43,948 nt of DNA from Flavobacterium sp. CF136. Its GTDB lineage: Bacteria; Bacteroidota; Bacteroidia; Flavobacteriales; Flavobacteriaceae. The notes below the pieces were generated by a model. The model was given only the letters and a program-made list of their open reading frames with translations, searched no databases and was not told where the DNA came from. The stretch is taken from the NCBI RefSeq assembly GCF_000282055.1, contig NZ_AKJZ01000029.1:1-43948 (forward strand). The letters run 5' to 3'. Shown here piece by piece: positions 16,465-25,563 of this stretch (positions within the stretch are counted from its first letter, which is position 1; every line of letters starts with the position of its first letter). Both the position numbers and the translations under genes were made by a program.

Positions 16465-17063
16465 AAACTATTATCAGACTCTAAAACCAGAATGTTTTTT
16501 TTGTTTTTATTGAGACGTTTATAAACCATTCCCTCGCTTTTGGTAATCAATATATAGGTTTTACCATCCTGAACCTCTCCAAGCCTCTCTACGTAACGAC
16601 CAATAATAATACTTCCATCTTCATGTGGAGGCATAGAATCTCCCTCTACAGGAAAACCCCTGTGTTTACCCGGGCCTAAAAAAGGAAGTGAGATTTGCTG
16701 CAGGTTTTCAATATACTCAGGATCTGCATATCCGTTTAAATAACCTGCCTTTACCTTTTGTGTAACTATTTCAATAAAGTCCTTCCCCTCCCTATCTACC
16801 TGTATGGGTAAAACAAGCCGGTTGTTTTCCAGTTTTAATAAATCCTGTACATCAATTTTACGAACATCTACTGATAGCAGCAAATCAATACTAATATGAT
16901 AATGCTGTGCAATTTTCTTTAAAATATCATAAGGTGCTTCTGAGGTTCCATCTTCATATTTGACATACCTGCCTCTGGTAATTTGTAAACTCTCCGCTAA
17001 TTTCTCCTGCGATATTTTTTGCTTTAATCTTAAAGCCCTGATATTATCTGAAAATAAGGACAT
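16287..17063 (-). CDS. XRE-family repressor with LexA-like S24 peptidase domain
   Basis: 258 residues. An N-terminal HTH (residues 4-62: IRALRLKQKISQEKLAESLQITRGRYVKYEDG) and a C-terminal S24 domain (about 115-215) with GDSMPPHEDG carrying the serine and YKRLNKNKKN carrying the putative lysine. This is the CI/LexA-type layout, in which RecA-stimulated self-cleavage inactivates the repressor. There is no Ala-Gly cleavage site that I can place with confidence. It is divergent from alkB; the shared 148-bp region holds several TGTTACAA half-sites, so it probably represses itself and alkB. The extended C-terminus (EVKREVAEIKSSI) looks coiled-coil. Confidence 0.9.
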   Translation of the reverse strand: MSLFSDNIRALRLKQKISQEKLAESLQITRGRYVKYEDGTSEAPYDILKKIAQHYHISIDLLLSVDVRKIDVQDLLKLENNRLVLPIQVDREGKDFIEIVTQKVKAGYLNGYADPEYIENLQQISLPFLGPGKHRGFPVEGDSMPPHEDGSIIIGRYVERLGEVQDGKTYILITKSEGMVYKRLNKNKKNILVLESDNSFYPKYDVKVSDILEIWEYECNIGRSDKRQEMSETQTTKELLLEVKREVAEIKSSILNIN

Positions 17064-17071
17064 AATAAATT

Positions 17072-17134
17072 TGTTACAATTTGTAACAGCAAATGTAATT
17101 AAAATTGTTACAAACTGTATTAATTTTGTTCCAA
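17072..17134. promoter_or_regulatory. Operators between the S24 repressor and alkB
   Basis: A perfect palindrome TGTTACAA-T-TTGTAACA lies at 17072-17088. Further TGTTACAA (17106-17113) and TGTTCCAA (17127-17134) half-sites follow. A minus-strand -7 box TACATTTG (plus 17090-17097) adjoins the palindrome, and a plus-strand TAATTTTG (17121-17128) touches the third half-site. Confidence 0.75.
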
Positions 17135-17211
17135 TAAATTAAGAGCAATTATACCTGAATGTCTCTTTGCTGAACATTTAATTATAATATGTTTAAATAA
17201 AAAAACAACTT

Positions 17212-17838
17212 ATGATGCTATTTAACGACACCGAATTATTTTCGTCTGGTTTATGTGGCAAAAAAATATTTGACCTTCCGGATAGCGAACTTATTTTGAT
17301 TGATAATTTCTTTAACAAAGAAGAATCTGACTATTATTACAACACATTGCTGCATCAGATAAAATGGAGAGAATATGAAATGGAAATCTTTGACAAAACT
17401 GTTACCGCCCCAAGAATGATAGCCTGGTACGAGGACAAAGAAAATATTGGAGCAAGTCTAAACGAACCTGATTGGACTCCGGAGCTATTAACAATCCGTA
17501 AAAAAGTAGAAACCGAAACCGAACTGAGTTTTAACAGTCTCCTCCTTAATTTTTACCGAAACGGTAATGATAGTGTAGCCTGGCATAGCGATAAAGAGCA
17601 CCATACAGGCAAGAACCCTATTATTGCTTCGGTAACTTTTGGAGAAACAAGAATGTTCAGGCTTCGTCATAAATTCAGAAAAGATATCCCTCGGGTAGAT
17701 ATTCCTTTACATCATGGATCTTTTCTATTAATGGCAGGAACAACTAACAGTTTTTGGCAGCATCAGGTTCCTAAAACGACAAAAAAGGTATTGCCCAGAA
17801 TTAATTTGACTTTTAGAAGAGTCAATAGAGAATTATAA
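17212..17838 (+). CDS. alkB: Alpha-ketoglutarate-dependent dioxygenase AlkB
   Basis: 208 residues. It repairs alkylated bases in DNA or RNA by oxidative demethylation. The Fe(II) site is the HxD of VAWHSDKEHH and the later histidine in FWQHQVPK. The 2-oxoglutarate-binding arginines are in RINLTFRRV. Substrate-side blocks LLLNFYRNGNDSVAWHSD and SVTFGETRMFRLRHK match bacterial AlkB. Start is ATG 17212 or the adjacent ATG 17215. Divergent from the S24 repressor, which suggests DNA-damage control. Confidence 0.93.
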   Translation: MMLFNDTELFSSGLCGKKIFDLPDSELILIDNFFNKEESDYYYNTLLHQIKWREYEMEIFDKTVTAPRMIAWYEDKENIGASLNEPDWTPELLTIRKKVETETELSFNSLLLNFYRNGNDSVAWHSDKEHHTGKNPIIASVTFGETRMFRLRHKFRKDIPRVDIPLHHGSFLLMAGTTNSFWQHQVPKTTKKVLPRINLTFRRVNREL

Positions 17839-17990
17839 TTTTAGCAAATAATGAAGATTATTTTTATTCCAAATAAAAGTAGAAAATTCTTCCTTTAAAA
17901 GTTAAACTGTTCACTGCTTGGACTTTTAATTTCGTAACCCTTATCTTTTTGATTAATTTCGCAACCTTTTTTATAATTTACAATATAATA

Positions 17991-18452
17991 ATGGCTTACT
18001 CAAACAATGATCTGATGCGTTTTTTAGATGCGCAAAATAAACTTTATCTTACTGCTTTTTCTGAAATTAAAAAAGGGAAAAAAGAGACTCACTGGATGTG
18101 GTTTATTTTTCCTCAGATAAAAGGATTAGGCTCTAGTGATAATGCAAATTATTATGCCATTGCAAATCTGGAAGAAGCTAATGAATTCCTGGCACACCCA
18201 ATTTTAGGAAAGCACCTTATTGAGATTTCAGAATTGCTTTTAACTTTTAAAAGAAAATCTGCCGAATCTATTTTCGGTGATTTAGATGCCCGAAAATTAC
18301 GTTCTTCAATGACACTCTTTTCACTTGTTGAAAATGCTGACCCTATATTTCAGGAAATATTAGATGCTTTTTTCTCAGGTGAAACGGACTCCCTTACCCT
18401 GTCTATTATTAATTCAACAATAAATAAACAAATTGAAGAAACATTATCCTGA
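17991..18452 (+). CDS. DUF1810-family protein
   Basis: 153 residues from ATG 17991 (MAYSNNDLMRFLDAQNKLY); an earlier in-frame ATG at 17949 gives an unlikely hydrophobic extension. The family signature is KKETHWMWFIFPQIKGLG followed by YYAIANLEEANEFLAHPILGKHL and FGDLDARKLRSSMTLF. The fold is small, cytosolic and uncharacterised in function. Nothing in the neighbours ties it to a pathway; it may share the alkB region only by chance. Confidence 0.88.
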   Translation: MAYSNNDLMRFLDAQNKLYLTAFSEIKKGKKETHWMWFIFPQIKGLGSSDNANYYAIANLEEANEFLAHPILGKHLIEISELLLTFKRKSAESIFGDLDARKLRSSMTLFSLVENADPIFQEILDAFFSGETDSLTLSIINSTINKQIEETLS

Positions 18453-18838
18453 TTTCACCATGATACTTCAATTTGTTTATTTTAATTATTACCTGCATAA
18501 ACCATATCATTGATTGATATTGTTCTGGCAAAATAACTATTTTTTGCTGACAAACATCTTTTAACAACGATAATAAATCTATAATAACCCATTTTTTTAA
18601 TGATAATTTTTCGTCAGTTCGAGTGATTTTAGATAGAAACACTCCATTTTTAATAATTATACCCAACGGGTTATAATAATATCTTTTTAAAGGTCTTGGA
18701 ATCTTTTTAATCAGATAAACCGAAAAAGAGAGCTGTTTTTGGATTAACTTCTAAATCAAAAAAATGATTATTCATAATCGTTCTTTTGATTTAAAAAAAA
18801 CACATACTTTTGTCCTGAAAAATAACGAATTATATTAC
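18453..18838. other. 386-bp intergenic region with the adhesin promoter
   Basis: Only the promoter at 18785-18812 is recognisable. A minus-strand ORF here (18409-18666) has no plausible protein features. Confidence 0.6.
18785..18812 (+). promoter_or_regulatory. Promoter of the adhesin-porP operon
   Basis: TTTG (18785-18788) and TACTTTTG (18805-18812), 16 nt apart. Its place rules out translation from the earlier ATG at 18764 and supports ATG 18839. Confidence 0.65.
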
Positions 18839-21800
18839 ATGAGGAAACTTTACTTCTTAAATTTACTTTTTATCTTAATAATTACCTCTTCAGCTTATAG
18901 TTTTAATCGTAACGATAGAAATAATTATATTAATAAAAATCATAGCAATTTTACACCTCCAAACGTTGATTTTAGTTTTAGCAATGATGGTGCTTGTTCA
19001 GGAACTCCGATTACATTTAATCCAACTGTAACCGGTAACGCTCCTTTTACTTATAAATGGGATTTTGGAGACGGAAGTACTTCTACCGAGGGAAGCCCAA
19101 GTCATAGTTTTAAGGCACTTGGCTGTGGTTCTCAGAATTTTAGTGTAAAACTAACTGTTATCGATACTAATGGTGAAGTCAATACTATAACAAAAACTGT
19201 TTCTGTAAAACAAAAACCTGATTTAAAATTCGTTGACCTAAATTCTCCGGGATCTAACAAACCTTTTGAAAGATGTGGAGACAATAATTCAAATCCAAAA
19301 TATAGTATTAATGTTGGAAACAGTTCAAATTCCGTTTCTTGTATTTCATCTTACAATGTAGATTGGGGTGATGGAATTTCAGAAACAAATGTCACTTTTC
19401 CAAAAAGTCATCAATATCAAAAATTAGGTTCATTTAATATGGTAATAACAGGAGTTGGAAGTAATTCCTGCAATAACTCTGTTACCTATGTAGTCAAGAA
19501 TTCTAATAATCCAATCGGTGCTCTTATCGCTCCGGGAAACACAACCAATTTATGTATTCCTGTCGATCCAATGGATTTTGCAATTGGATCGTGGGCACTT
19601 AATCCTTCTGACACTAATTATTATGTTAATTATGGTGATGGTACCTCTCAAAATTACACTCAGGCCCAACTGGAAAGTTCTGTTTATTACAATAGTCTGA
19701 ATCCTCAGGCTTCACAAAATTTCCCTATTCCTCATAAATTTACAAGAGCCAACTGTCCGTCAGGAAATACCGTTACTCTAACTATAACAACATCCTGCGG
19801 AAGCACTTATCTTACTGCCGGACCCATTATTATTTTAGATGTCCCTGTAATCAGTTATAATGTTCCGGCTGTTGCATGTGTAAATTCAAGTGTATATTTT
19901 AGCAATTCAACCTATGCCGGTTATACTAATAGCTGTAGTACCCTGAATGTTTATACCTGGGATTTTGGGGATGGAACAACCTCGAGAGAAGTTAATCCAT
20001 ATCACTCATATTCAACACCGGGAACTTATAAAGTTACTCTAAATGCGACAACACCATGCGGTGTAGGAATCACTCCTCCTCCACAATATATTTGTGTTGA
20101 ACCTGTATTACAGCCACAATTTACTTTTGGCAATGCCTGTGCTTCAGAAGCAGTTCAAATAACAAATACTACCGATACAAATTTAAGCTGTGGAGTTTCA
20201 AGATTCTATTGGGAAGTGACAGGTTATACTCCAACCTATTGTGGTAAAGAAACCTCGCCCGGATCAGGAAGGGGGCAGTGGAATTTTGCAAACGGAACAC
20301 ATTCCTCCTCTAAAGATCCGGCATTTAATTTTGTAACTCCGGGCATTTATTATGTTCGATTAGAAACAATTAATTCTTGCGGAATTTATAATTACAGCAC
20401 TCAGGCAATCCATGTAAAAAAGAAACCTGTTATTTCCTTAAAACCAATTTCAGATTTTTGTAAATCGGCAACGATTTATCCTGTCGGAACGGTAGAAGAA
20501 ACGTGTTCTCCGAGTTCAGAAATCACCTATTCATGGAGCTTTCCGGGAGGAACGCCTTCAACTTCTACTGCACTTAACCCCGGAGCTATTAATTACACTA
20601 CAACTGGTAATTATGTAGCTACTTTTAGCGTAACAAATAGTTGTGGTACAACAACAGTATCAAGAAACTTTTCTGTCGACATGGTTCTTTCACCTGTTAT
20701 CACTCCAAAAACAGCAAAAATATGTAGTGGTAATTCTTTTCAAATTACGCCTGTAAGCAACGGAACCACAGATAATGTACCATCAGGAACTACTTATATA
20801 TGGTCCACTCCAACAGTTTCTCCTCCGGGGGCAATTAGCGGAGCAACTTCACAATCTACTCCAAGAACAAGTATTGGTCAGACATTAATAAACAATACTG
20901 CCAGTCCTGCAACCGTAACCTATACTGTATCTCCAATATCGAATGTATGTCCGGGACCAGATTTTACAATCACGGTAACAGTTGATCCTCTAATAAATGT
21001 AGTTGAAACTATTAAAGGCGGCACCTGTTTTGGCTCAAATGACGGTTCTATTTCTATAAATGTAACTGGAGGTATTCCTTTTACAACCGGAGATCCATAC
21101 AAATTCTCCTGGACCGGCCCTAACGGATTTACAAGTACAGATAAAAACATTTCTAATTTAAAATCAGGATACTACAATTTAAAAGTTATTGACAATGGAA
21201 ATTGTCCTTTTGTAAAAAGTTATTATGTTCCTGAACCTGGGTTATTCCAGTTTTCACCAGGCAAAAATGATATAACTTGTTTCGGATTAAATAACGGAAA
21301 TATAAATTTATCAACATCGGGAGGAACGCAGCCTTATAATTTTGTCTGGACGAAAGACGGAAGTGCTTATCCTGTTAATTCAGGCAATCTTAGTAATCTG
21401 GGACCAGGCGTTTATGCCGTTACAGCTACAGAAGCTAATAATTGCAATACTCTTACAGGAAGTTATACCATTATCGAACCTCCATTACTGGAAGTAAAAT
21501 GGGTAAGTCAAGTCGATGTTTTGTGTTATGGATATAATACCGGAGAGATTAATGTAAGTTCATCGGGAGGAAGACCTACTCATCGTTACAGCTGGACAGG
21601 GCCAAACGGATTTAGAAGTAATCTTCAAAATTTAAAAAATCTTTATGCAGGAACTTATGACTTAACCGTTACAGATAATTCCGGATGTACTGTTCCATTG
21701 TCTGTAACCATACTGCAAAACCCTGAAATAAAGTTAGACCGTACAGTAACTCATCTAACGTGTTACAGCGTTAGGGATGGAGTCATAAAAATTAATAATA

Positions 21801-23206
21801 TTACTGGCGGAGTTCCTTTTGCAACCGGTGATCCGTATATTATAAAATGGAGCAATTTAGGAACCGGAATGGAACAATCTAATTTGTCTGCAGGAAATTA
21901 TTTAATTACAATTACCGATGCGTTAGGCTGTCCGAAAGAATTCCCGATAGTAATTAACAATGCCCCTGTTTTTAAGATTGATCCGGACTTTCAAAATATT
22001 TCATGTCATGGCGCAAATGATGCACACATCCGACTAAATCTTGTTGGTGGCCAGGCTCCGCTTAAATTAGAATGGAGTGATGGCTCTACTGCCGGAATTG
22101 AAAGAAACAATCTAGGCCCAGGAAGTTATAAAGTAAAAATTACCGACGCCAAATTATGTGTAATAGAAGCAGAATATATTGTTGTTGATCCGCTTGAATT
22201 AGAAATAAGAGGAGACGTTTCAAATTCACTTGATTGCGTTAAGGCAAATACCGGTATTATAGATCTTGTCGTAACCGGTGGTACAGCTCCTTATACCTAT
22301 GTCTGGTCTAATGGTGCACGAACAGAAGACCTGAGTCAGCTTACTCCTGATAACTATACTGTTACGGTAACTGACTCAAGAGGTTGTAAAAAATCAGATG
22401 CCTTTCAAATTACGCGATTTGAACAGCTTACTCCAACAATTGAAGTTTTAACTGATTTTAATTGTGACACAAAATTTGTAGATCAGACATTTATAGGACA
22501 TGTTAAAGGAGGTATTCCACCTTATACATTAAAATGGTCAGATGGAATTGTTTCCGGTGTAAATGGCGAAATAATGAAAACCGATAATAAAGGATTAGTC
22601 ATTTTTAGTGTTACCGATAGTTTTGGCTGTACTGCCGATGTAGTTCATAATGTAAAAACACCTGTTTTAGGCACACCCAATTTCTCTACCGGCTCTATTG
22701 GTAAAGATGTTTATGGCTTATATGCGATCTATGATCCTGTTTTATTTACAAACATAGCTACAGGTGATTTTACTCATGTCTCCTGGGATTTTGGGGATGG
22801 TAATTTTTCAGATGAAGAAAACCCAAAACATATTTATACCAGAGAAGGAACTTACAGTATTAAACAATTGGTTACATATCCTTTTGGCTGCCAATATTCT
22901 TATGAAGCCTCTATAGTTGTTGAAAAGGGTTACACCCTGATTATGCCAAATGCTTTTACACCAAATAATGACGGAATCAACGATTCATTTGCACCGGTAT
23001 TCACGGGATTAAACAATATAACCCTGGATATTTTTGATAAATGGGGAGGAATCATTTATTCAGAAACCGGAGTAAACATTCATGGATGGCGTGGAAAAAT
23101 TAAAGATCTGGATGCTCAAAATGGTAATTACTATTTTAAAATAACAGCAAAAACCTTTTACAATCATACCGTAACAGAAAAAGGATCATTAACATTAATT
23201 AAATAA
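18839..23206 (+). CDS. Large PKD/SprB-repeat surface protein with type B T9SS sorting domain
   Basis: 1455 residues from ATG 18839, giving the signal peptide MRKLYFLNLLFILIITSSAYSF. PKD-type beta domains (WDFGDGxxS) are at about residues 45-120, 370-410 and 1310-1360. Six to seven tandem SprB-like repeats of about 80 residues span about 720-1230, each starting with a [VLI]xC[FYH] motif and ending NYxVTVTDxxGC. Residues about 1367-1455 are a type B (gliding-motility-associated) C-terminal domain: MPNAFTPNNDGINDSF ... LDIFDKWGGIIYSE. It is exported by T9SS and anchored at the surface for adhesion or gliding. The porP/sprF partner starts 17 nt after the stop. Confidence 0.93.
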   Translation: MRKLYFLNLLFILIITSSAYSFNRNDRNNYINKNHSNFTPPNVDFSFSNDGACSGTPITFNPTVTGNAPFTYKWDFGDGSTSTEGSPSHSFKALGCGSQNFSVKLTVIDTNGEVNTITKTVSVKQKPDLKFVDLNSPGSNKPFERCGDNNSNPKYSINVGNSSNSVSCISSYNVDWGDGISETNVTFPKSHQYQKLGSFNMVITGVGSNSCNNSVTYVVKNSNNPIGALIAPGNTTNLCIPVDPMDFAIGSWALNPSDTNYYVNYGDGTSQNYTQAQLESSVYYNSLNPQASQNFPIPHKFTRANCPSGNTVTLTITTSCGSTYLTAGPIIILDVPVISYNVPAVACVNSSVYFSNSTYAGYTNSCSTLNVYTWDFGDGTTSREVNPYHSYSTPGTYKVTLNATTPCGVGITPPPQYICVEPVLQPQFTFGNACASEAVQITNTTDTNLSCGVSRFYWEVTGYTPTYCGKETSPGSGRGQWNFANGTHSSSKDPAFNFVTPGIYYVRLETINSCGIYNYSTQAIHVKKKPVISLKPISDFCKSATIYPVGTVEETCSPSSEITYSWSFPGGTPSTSTALNPGAINYTTTGNYVATFSVTNSCGTTTVSRNFSVDMVLSPVITPKTAKICSGNSFQITPVSNGTTDNVPSGTTYIWSTPTVSPPGAISGATSQSTPRTSIGQTLINNTASPATVTYTVSPISNVCPGPDFTITVTVDPLINVVETIKGGTCFGSNDGSISINVTGGIPFTTGDPYKFSWTGPNGFTSTDKNISNLKSGYYNLKVIDNGNCPFVKSYYVPEPGLFQFSPGKNDITCFGLNNGNINLSTSGGTQPYNFVWTKDGSAYPVNSGNLSNLGPGVYAVTATEANNCNTLTGSYTIIEPPLLEVKWVSQVDVLCYGYNTGEINVSSSGGRPTHRYSWTGPNGFRSNLQNLKNLYAGTYDLTVTDNSGCTVPLSVTILQNPEIKLDRTVTHLTCYSVRDGVIKINNITGGVPFATGDPYIIKWSNLGTGMEQSNLSAGNYLITITDALGCPKEFPIVINNAPVFKIDPDFQNISCHGANDAHIRLNLVGGQAPLKLEWSDGSTAGIERNNLGPGSYKVKITDAKLCVIEAEYIVVDPLELEIRGDVSNSLDCVKANTGIIDLVVTGGTAPYTYVWSNGARTEDLSQLTPDNYTVTVTDSRGCKKSDAFQITRFEQLTPTIEVLTDFNCDTKFVDQTFIGHVKGGIPPYTLKWSDGIVSGVNGEIMKTDNKGLVIFSVTDSFGCTADVVHNVKTPVLGTPNFSTGSIGKDVYGLYAIYDPVLFTNIATGDFTHVSWDFGDGNFSDEENPKHIYTREGTYSIKQLVTYPFGCQYSYEASIVVEKGYTLIMPNAFTPNNDGINDSFAPVFTGLNNITLDIFDKWGGIIYSETGVNIHGWRGKIKDLDAQNGNYYFKITAKTFYNHTVTEKGSLTLIK

Positions 23207-23223
23207 AAGCAACAGATTAAAAA

Positions 23224-24225
23224 ATGAGATTAAAATTACTATTTATTATAATTGTCACATGTTGTTTTTATACCGAAACAAGAGCACAAGATCCTATTTT
23301 TACACAGTATTTTTTAGTTCCTGAAACTTTAAATCCTGGTTTTTCGGGTTTCATGGAAACTACCTATACCGGAATTATACACCGTGAGCAATGGCCTGAT
23401 TTAGATTTAAGAGTTGATACCGATTATGCTTTCGTAAATACCTGGAGCGAAAGCATCCAAAGTGGTTTTGGGTTAAGTGTATTGAACCAGAGAGAAAACG
23501 CAAGTAAATATAATTTCACACAAATTAATGGAAATTATGCCTACAGGGTAAGAATAAATGATGACTGGTATTTTAGACCCGGTATCGAAGCCGGTTTTGG
23601 AATAAAGTCATTTGCATTTCAAAATTTATTACTGGAAGATCAGATTAACATAAATGGCCCAAATAATGCAACTTCGATTGACCCTTTATTAGCAAACGAC
23701 AAGGTTACTTTTTTTGATGTATCTGCCGGTATGGTTTTTAACACTGATGCTATTTGGATTGGTCTTTCGATGAAACACCTTAACAGGCCAAATATTGCGT
23801 TGAGTGCAAACGGAAATCTGCCATTAAACACTTTTTTCTCGCTAAGCAGCGGTTATGAATTTCTTATTGCGGATTATATTGATGTTTTGGCTTTGCCATA
23901 TGAAACAAAAATGTTTGTTACGTCAAATTATATGCAGCAAGGGAGATATAATCGACTTGATATGGGAGCTTCTATCTTATTTAATAAGATGTTTTTTGGA
24001 ACTACATTCGTTACCAATCCTGCAAAAAATGGTATGAACCATGAATTGCTTACCTCTATCAATCTTTTTACCGGATTACAGTATGAGCATTTACGATTAG
24101 GTTTCTCCTATGATCTGAATACCTCTAAAATAGGAAGAACAGGTGGTGTTTATGAACTTTCCTTAACATATCAATTTAATCTGGCCCGTAAATGTTTTGG
24201 CTGTCCGAATTACGCAGGGAACTAA
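23224..24225 (+). CDS. PorP/SprF-family T9SS outer-membrane protein
   Basis: 333 residues with a Sec signal (FIIIVTCCFYTETRAQ). The mature start DPIFTQYFLVPETLNPGFSGF is the family hallmark, followed by a barrel ending LSLTYQFNL. PorP/SprF proteins are paired one-to-one with type B cargo such as SprB and help its surface attachment. The 17-nt spacing to the adhesin gene suggests a dedicated pair. The two cysteines near the end (RKCFGCPNYAG) are outside the barrel core. Confidence 0.93.
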   Translation: MRLKLLFIIIVTCCFYTETRAQDPIFTQYFLVPETLNPGFSGFMETTYTGIIHREQWPDLDLRVDTDYAFVNTWSESIQSGFGLSVLNQRENASKYNFTQINGNYAYRVRINDDWYFRPGIEAGFGIKSFAFQNLLLEDQININGPNNATSIDPLLANDKVTFFDVSAGMVFNTDAIWIGLSMKHLNRPNIALSANGNLPLNTFFSLSSGYEFLIADYIDVLALPYETKMFVTSNYMQQGRYNRLDMGASILFNKMFFGTTFVTNPAKNGMNHELLTSINLFTGLQYEHLRLGFSYDLNTSKIGRTGGVYELSLTYQFNLARKCFGCPNYAGN

Positions 24226-24250
24226 AATTAAGCAGTTTCGTTTAAAAAAA

Positions 24251-24286
24251 CCTCTCGGAAATAAGTAAATTTCCGAGAGGTTTTTT
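24251..24286 (+). terminator. Terminator of the adhesin-porP operon
   Basis: CCTCTCGGAAAT (24251-24262) and ATTTCCGAGAGG (24269-24280) form a perfect 12-bp stem, followed by six T. Confidence 0.95.
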
Positions 24287-24321
24287 GTTACTGTCTTATT
24301 TAACTAACGGAACACTTAAGA

Positions 24322-24453
24322 TTAGAGATCATCACAATCTACAACAAACTTGGATCCCTTACTTTTAATTAATGGATTCAAGTTTTTTTTTAAGCCTTTG
24401 CTTACTCCTTTATCAAGAATAAATATTGAATTAACAACAAATATGCCTTCGGA
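24322..24453 (-). pseudogene. Possible remnant of a coding sequence
   Basis: A 43-codon minus-strand stretch with protein-like composition (SEGIFVVNSIFILDKG ... PLIKSKGSKFVVDCDDL) ends in TAA but has an in-frame stop just upstream and no start. It looks like the 3' end of a decayed gene. I do not recognise the parent. Confidence 0.4.
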
Positions 24454-24495
24454 TTAGTGAATCGCTGCTTTTGTCAAACCAATGTTAGAGGTTTG

Positions 24496-24711
24496 TTATT
24501 TTTTGTCGTCATTAACGTGTTCCAAAATATCACCCGGTTGACAGTCTAGTGCTTTACAAATTGCTTCTAAGGTACTAAAACGGATTGCTTTTGCCTTTCC
24601 TGTCTTTAAGATAGAAAGATTAGACAATGTCAAATCAACTCTTTCAGAAAGTTCATTCAAAGAAATTTTCCGTTTTGCCATCATCACATCTAAATTTACA
24701 ATGATTGGCAT
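24496..24711 (-). CDS. Small XRE/Cro-type HTH regulator
   Basis: 71 residues, almost wholly one helix-turn-helix: MMAKRKISLNELSERVDLTLSNLSILKTGKAKAIRFSTLEAICKALDCQPGDIL. This is the compact YozG-like type. It follows the DUF2975 gene by 2 nt on the same strand. Such HTH/DUF2975 pairs recur in Firmicutes and Bacteroidota and are thought to be autoregulated. Confidence 0.9.
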   Translation of the reverse strand: MPIIVNLDVMMAKRKISLNELSERVDLTLSNLSILKTGKAKAIRFSTLEAICKALDCQPGDILEHVNDDKK

Positions 24712-24713
24712 AG

Positions 24714-25247
24714 CTAAACAGTTAAATCGTTTTCGTTTTGGATTTCAACTCCTTTTGAAAAAATAGCCGCAATAATATAGATTACAGCTGCCATTAAAAT
24801 AAATGCCTGACTGTCTGCCCAAAAATGGTTTAAGGTGTCAATAATATAGCCTTGATCTTGCATTTTTTTGGCTGTCTCTCGTGCTAAGTAGCTTAAAAGT
24901 CCTATTGAAAGAGTGTAGTAACTAATTTGCGAAATCTGTCTCGAAGCAAAATTACTGAAGGGTTTTGATAAATTAATTTTGCTCACTAGTCTGATAACTA
25001 CATAAAACAGGACTGCTTTCAAAATCGAGATGACCAGGATAAAACTATATATACTGAAAAAAGCCCATTTACTACGTTCATACATTTCACTTAAGTCCAA
25101 CTTTTGGTATAAGTTTGGGACAAATTCAGGCCTATACAGACTGAAAAAAAAATTGACTATCAATCCTCCGGCTTCAATGCATAAGCCAACGAAGATGACC
25201 CAGGCAACAATATACAAACCTTTAAATACAAAGTTTCTTTTTGACAT
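24714..25247 (-). CDS. DUF2975 membrane protein
   Basis: 177 residues from ATG 25247 (MSKRNFVFKGLYIVAWVIF); an earlier in-frame ATG at 25313 would place the promoter inside the gene. About four hydrophobic helices, near residues 10-35, 68-92, 107-125 and 145-165. The RQISQISYYTLSIGLLSYL segment between the second and third helices is typical of DUF2975. It probably works with the XRE protein encoded 2 nt downstream. Biochemical function unknown. Confidence 0.85.
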   Translation of the reverse strand: MSKRNFVFKGLYIVAWVIFVGLCIEAGGLIVNFFFSLYRPEFVPNLYQKLDLSEMYERSKWAFFSIYSFILVISILKAVLFYVVIRLVSKINLSKPFSNFASRQISQISYYTLSIGLLSYLARETAKKMQDQGYIIDTLNHFWADSQAFILMAAVIYIIAAIFSKGVEIQNENDLTV

Positions 25248-25272
25248 AACGTTAAAGATTAAAACTATATCG

Positions 25273-25299
25273 CAAATATAACATATATTTATCGATAAA
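25273..25299 (-). promoter_or_regulatory. Promoter and palindrome of the DUF2975-XRE operon
   Basis: The minus-strand -7 box TATATTTG (plus 25273-25280) lies 25 nt before the ATG. A perfect 12-bp palindrome TTTATCGATAAA (25288-25299) is just upstream of it. Confidence 0.6.
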
Positions 25300-25321
25300 C
25301 AATAAATATACATCTATATTC

Positions 25322-25342
25322 AAAAAAAAAAAAAAAAAAAAA
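25322..25342. repeat. 21-base homopolymer A tract
   Basis: An unbroken run of 21 A in the region between the DUF2975 operon and the lipoprotein gene. The rest of 25300-25480 is AT-rich without a visible ORF. Confidence 0.9.
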
Positions 25343-25480
25343 TTAAAGATCGCAAAACAATACCCTTAGTTTTTGCTAATACTGTTTCCATTAAAATAAT
25401 TATAAAATATTAAAAATAACTTCATTTTTAATATTAAATCACAAAATTATATTTTACAGTACCTTTAAATAAGGCCTAAA

Positions 25481-25520
25481 AAAAACGGAAATAACTTTTA
25501 TATCAGTGATTTCCGTTTTT
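25481..25520. terminator. Terminator of the lipocalin-like lipoprotein gene
   Basis: AAAAACGGAAAT (25481-25492) pairs with ATTTCCGTTTTT (25509-25520) across a 16-nt loop, with a T-run when read on the minus strand. Confidence 0.75.
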
Positions 25521-25563
25521 AATTCCAATTCTCAAGAATCAGATTTTGCCTTAAGATATTATT

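Noticed and set aside
18409..18666. Minus-strand ORF between the DUF1810 gene and the adhesin
   Set aside because: No domain, overlaps the end of a convincing gene, no promoter or coding signature.
18764..18838. Earlier start of the large adhesin
   Set aside because: It would place the promoter inside the gene and hide the signal peptide that begins at 18839.
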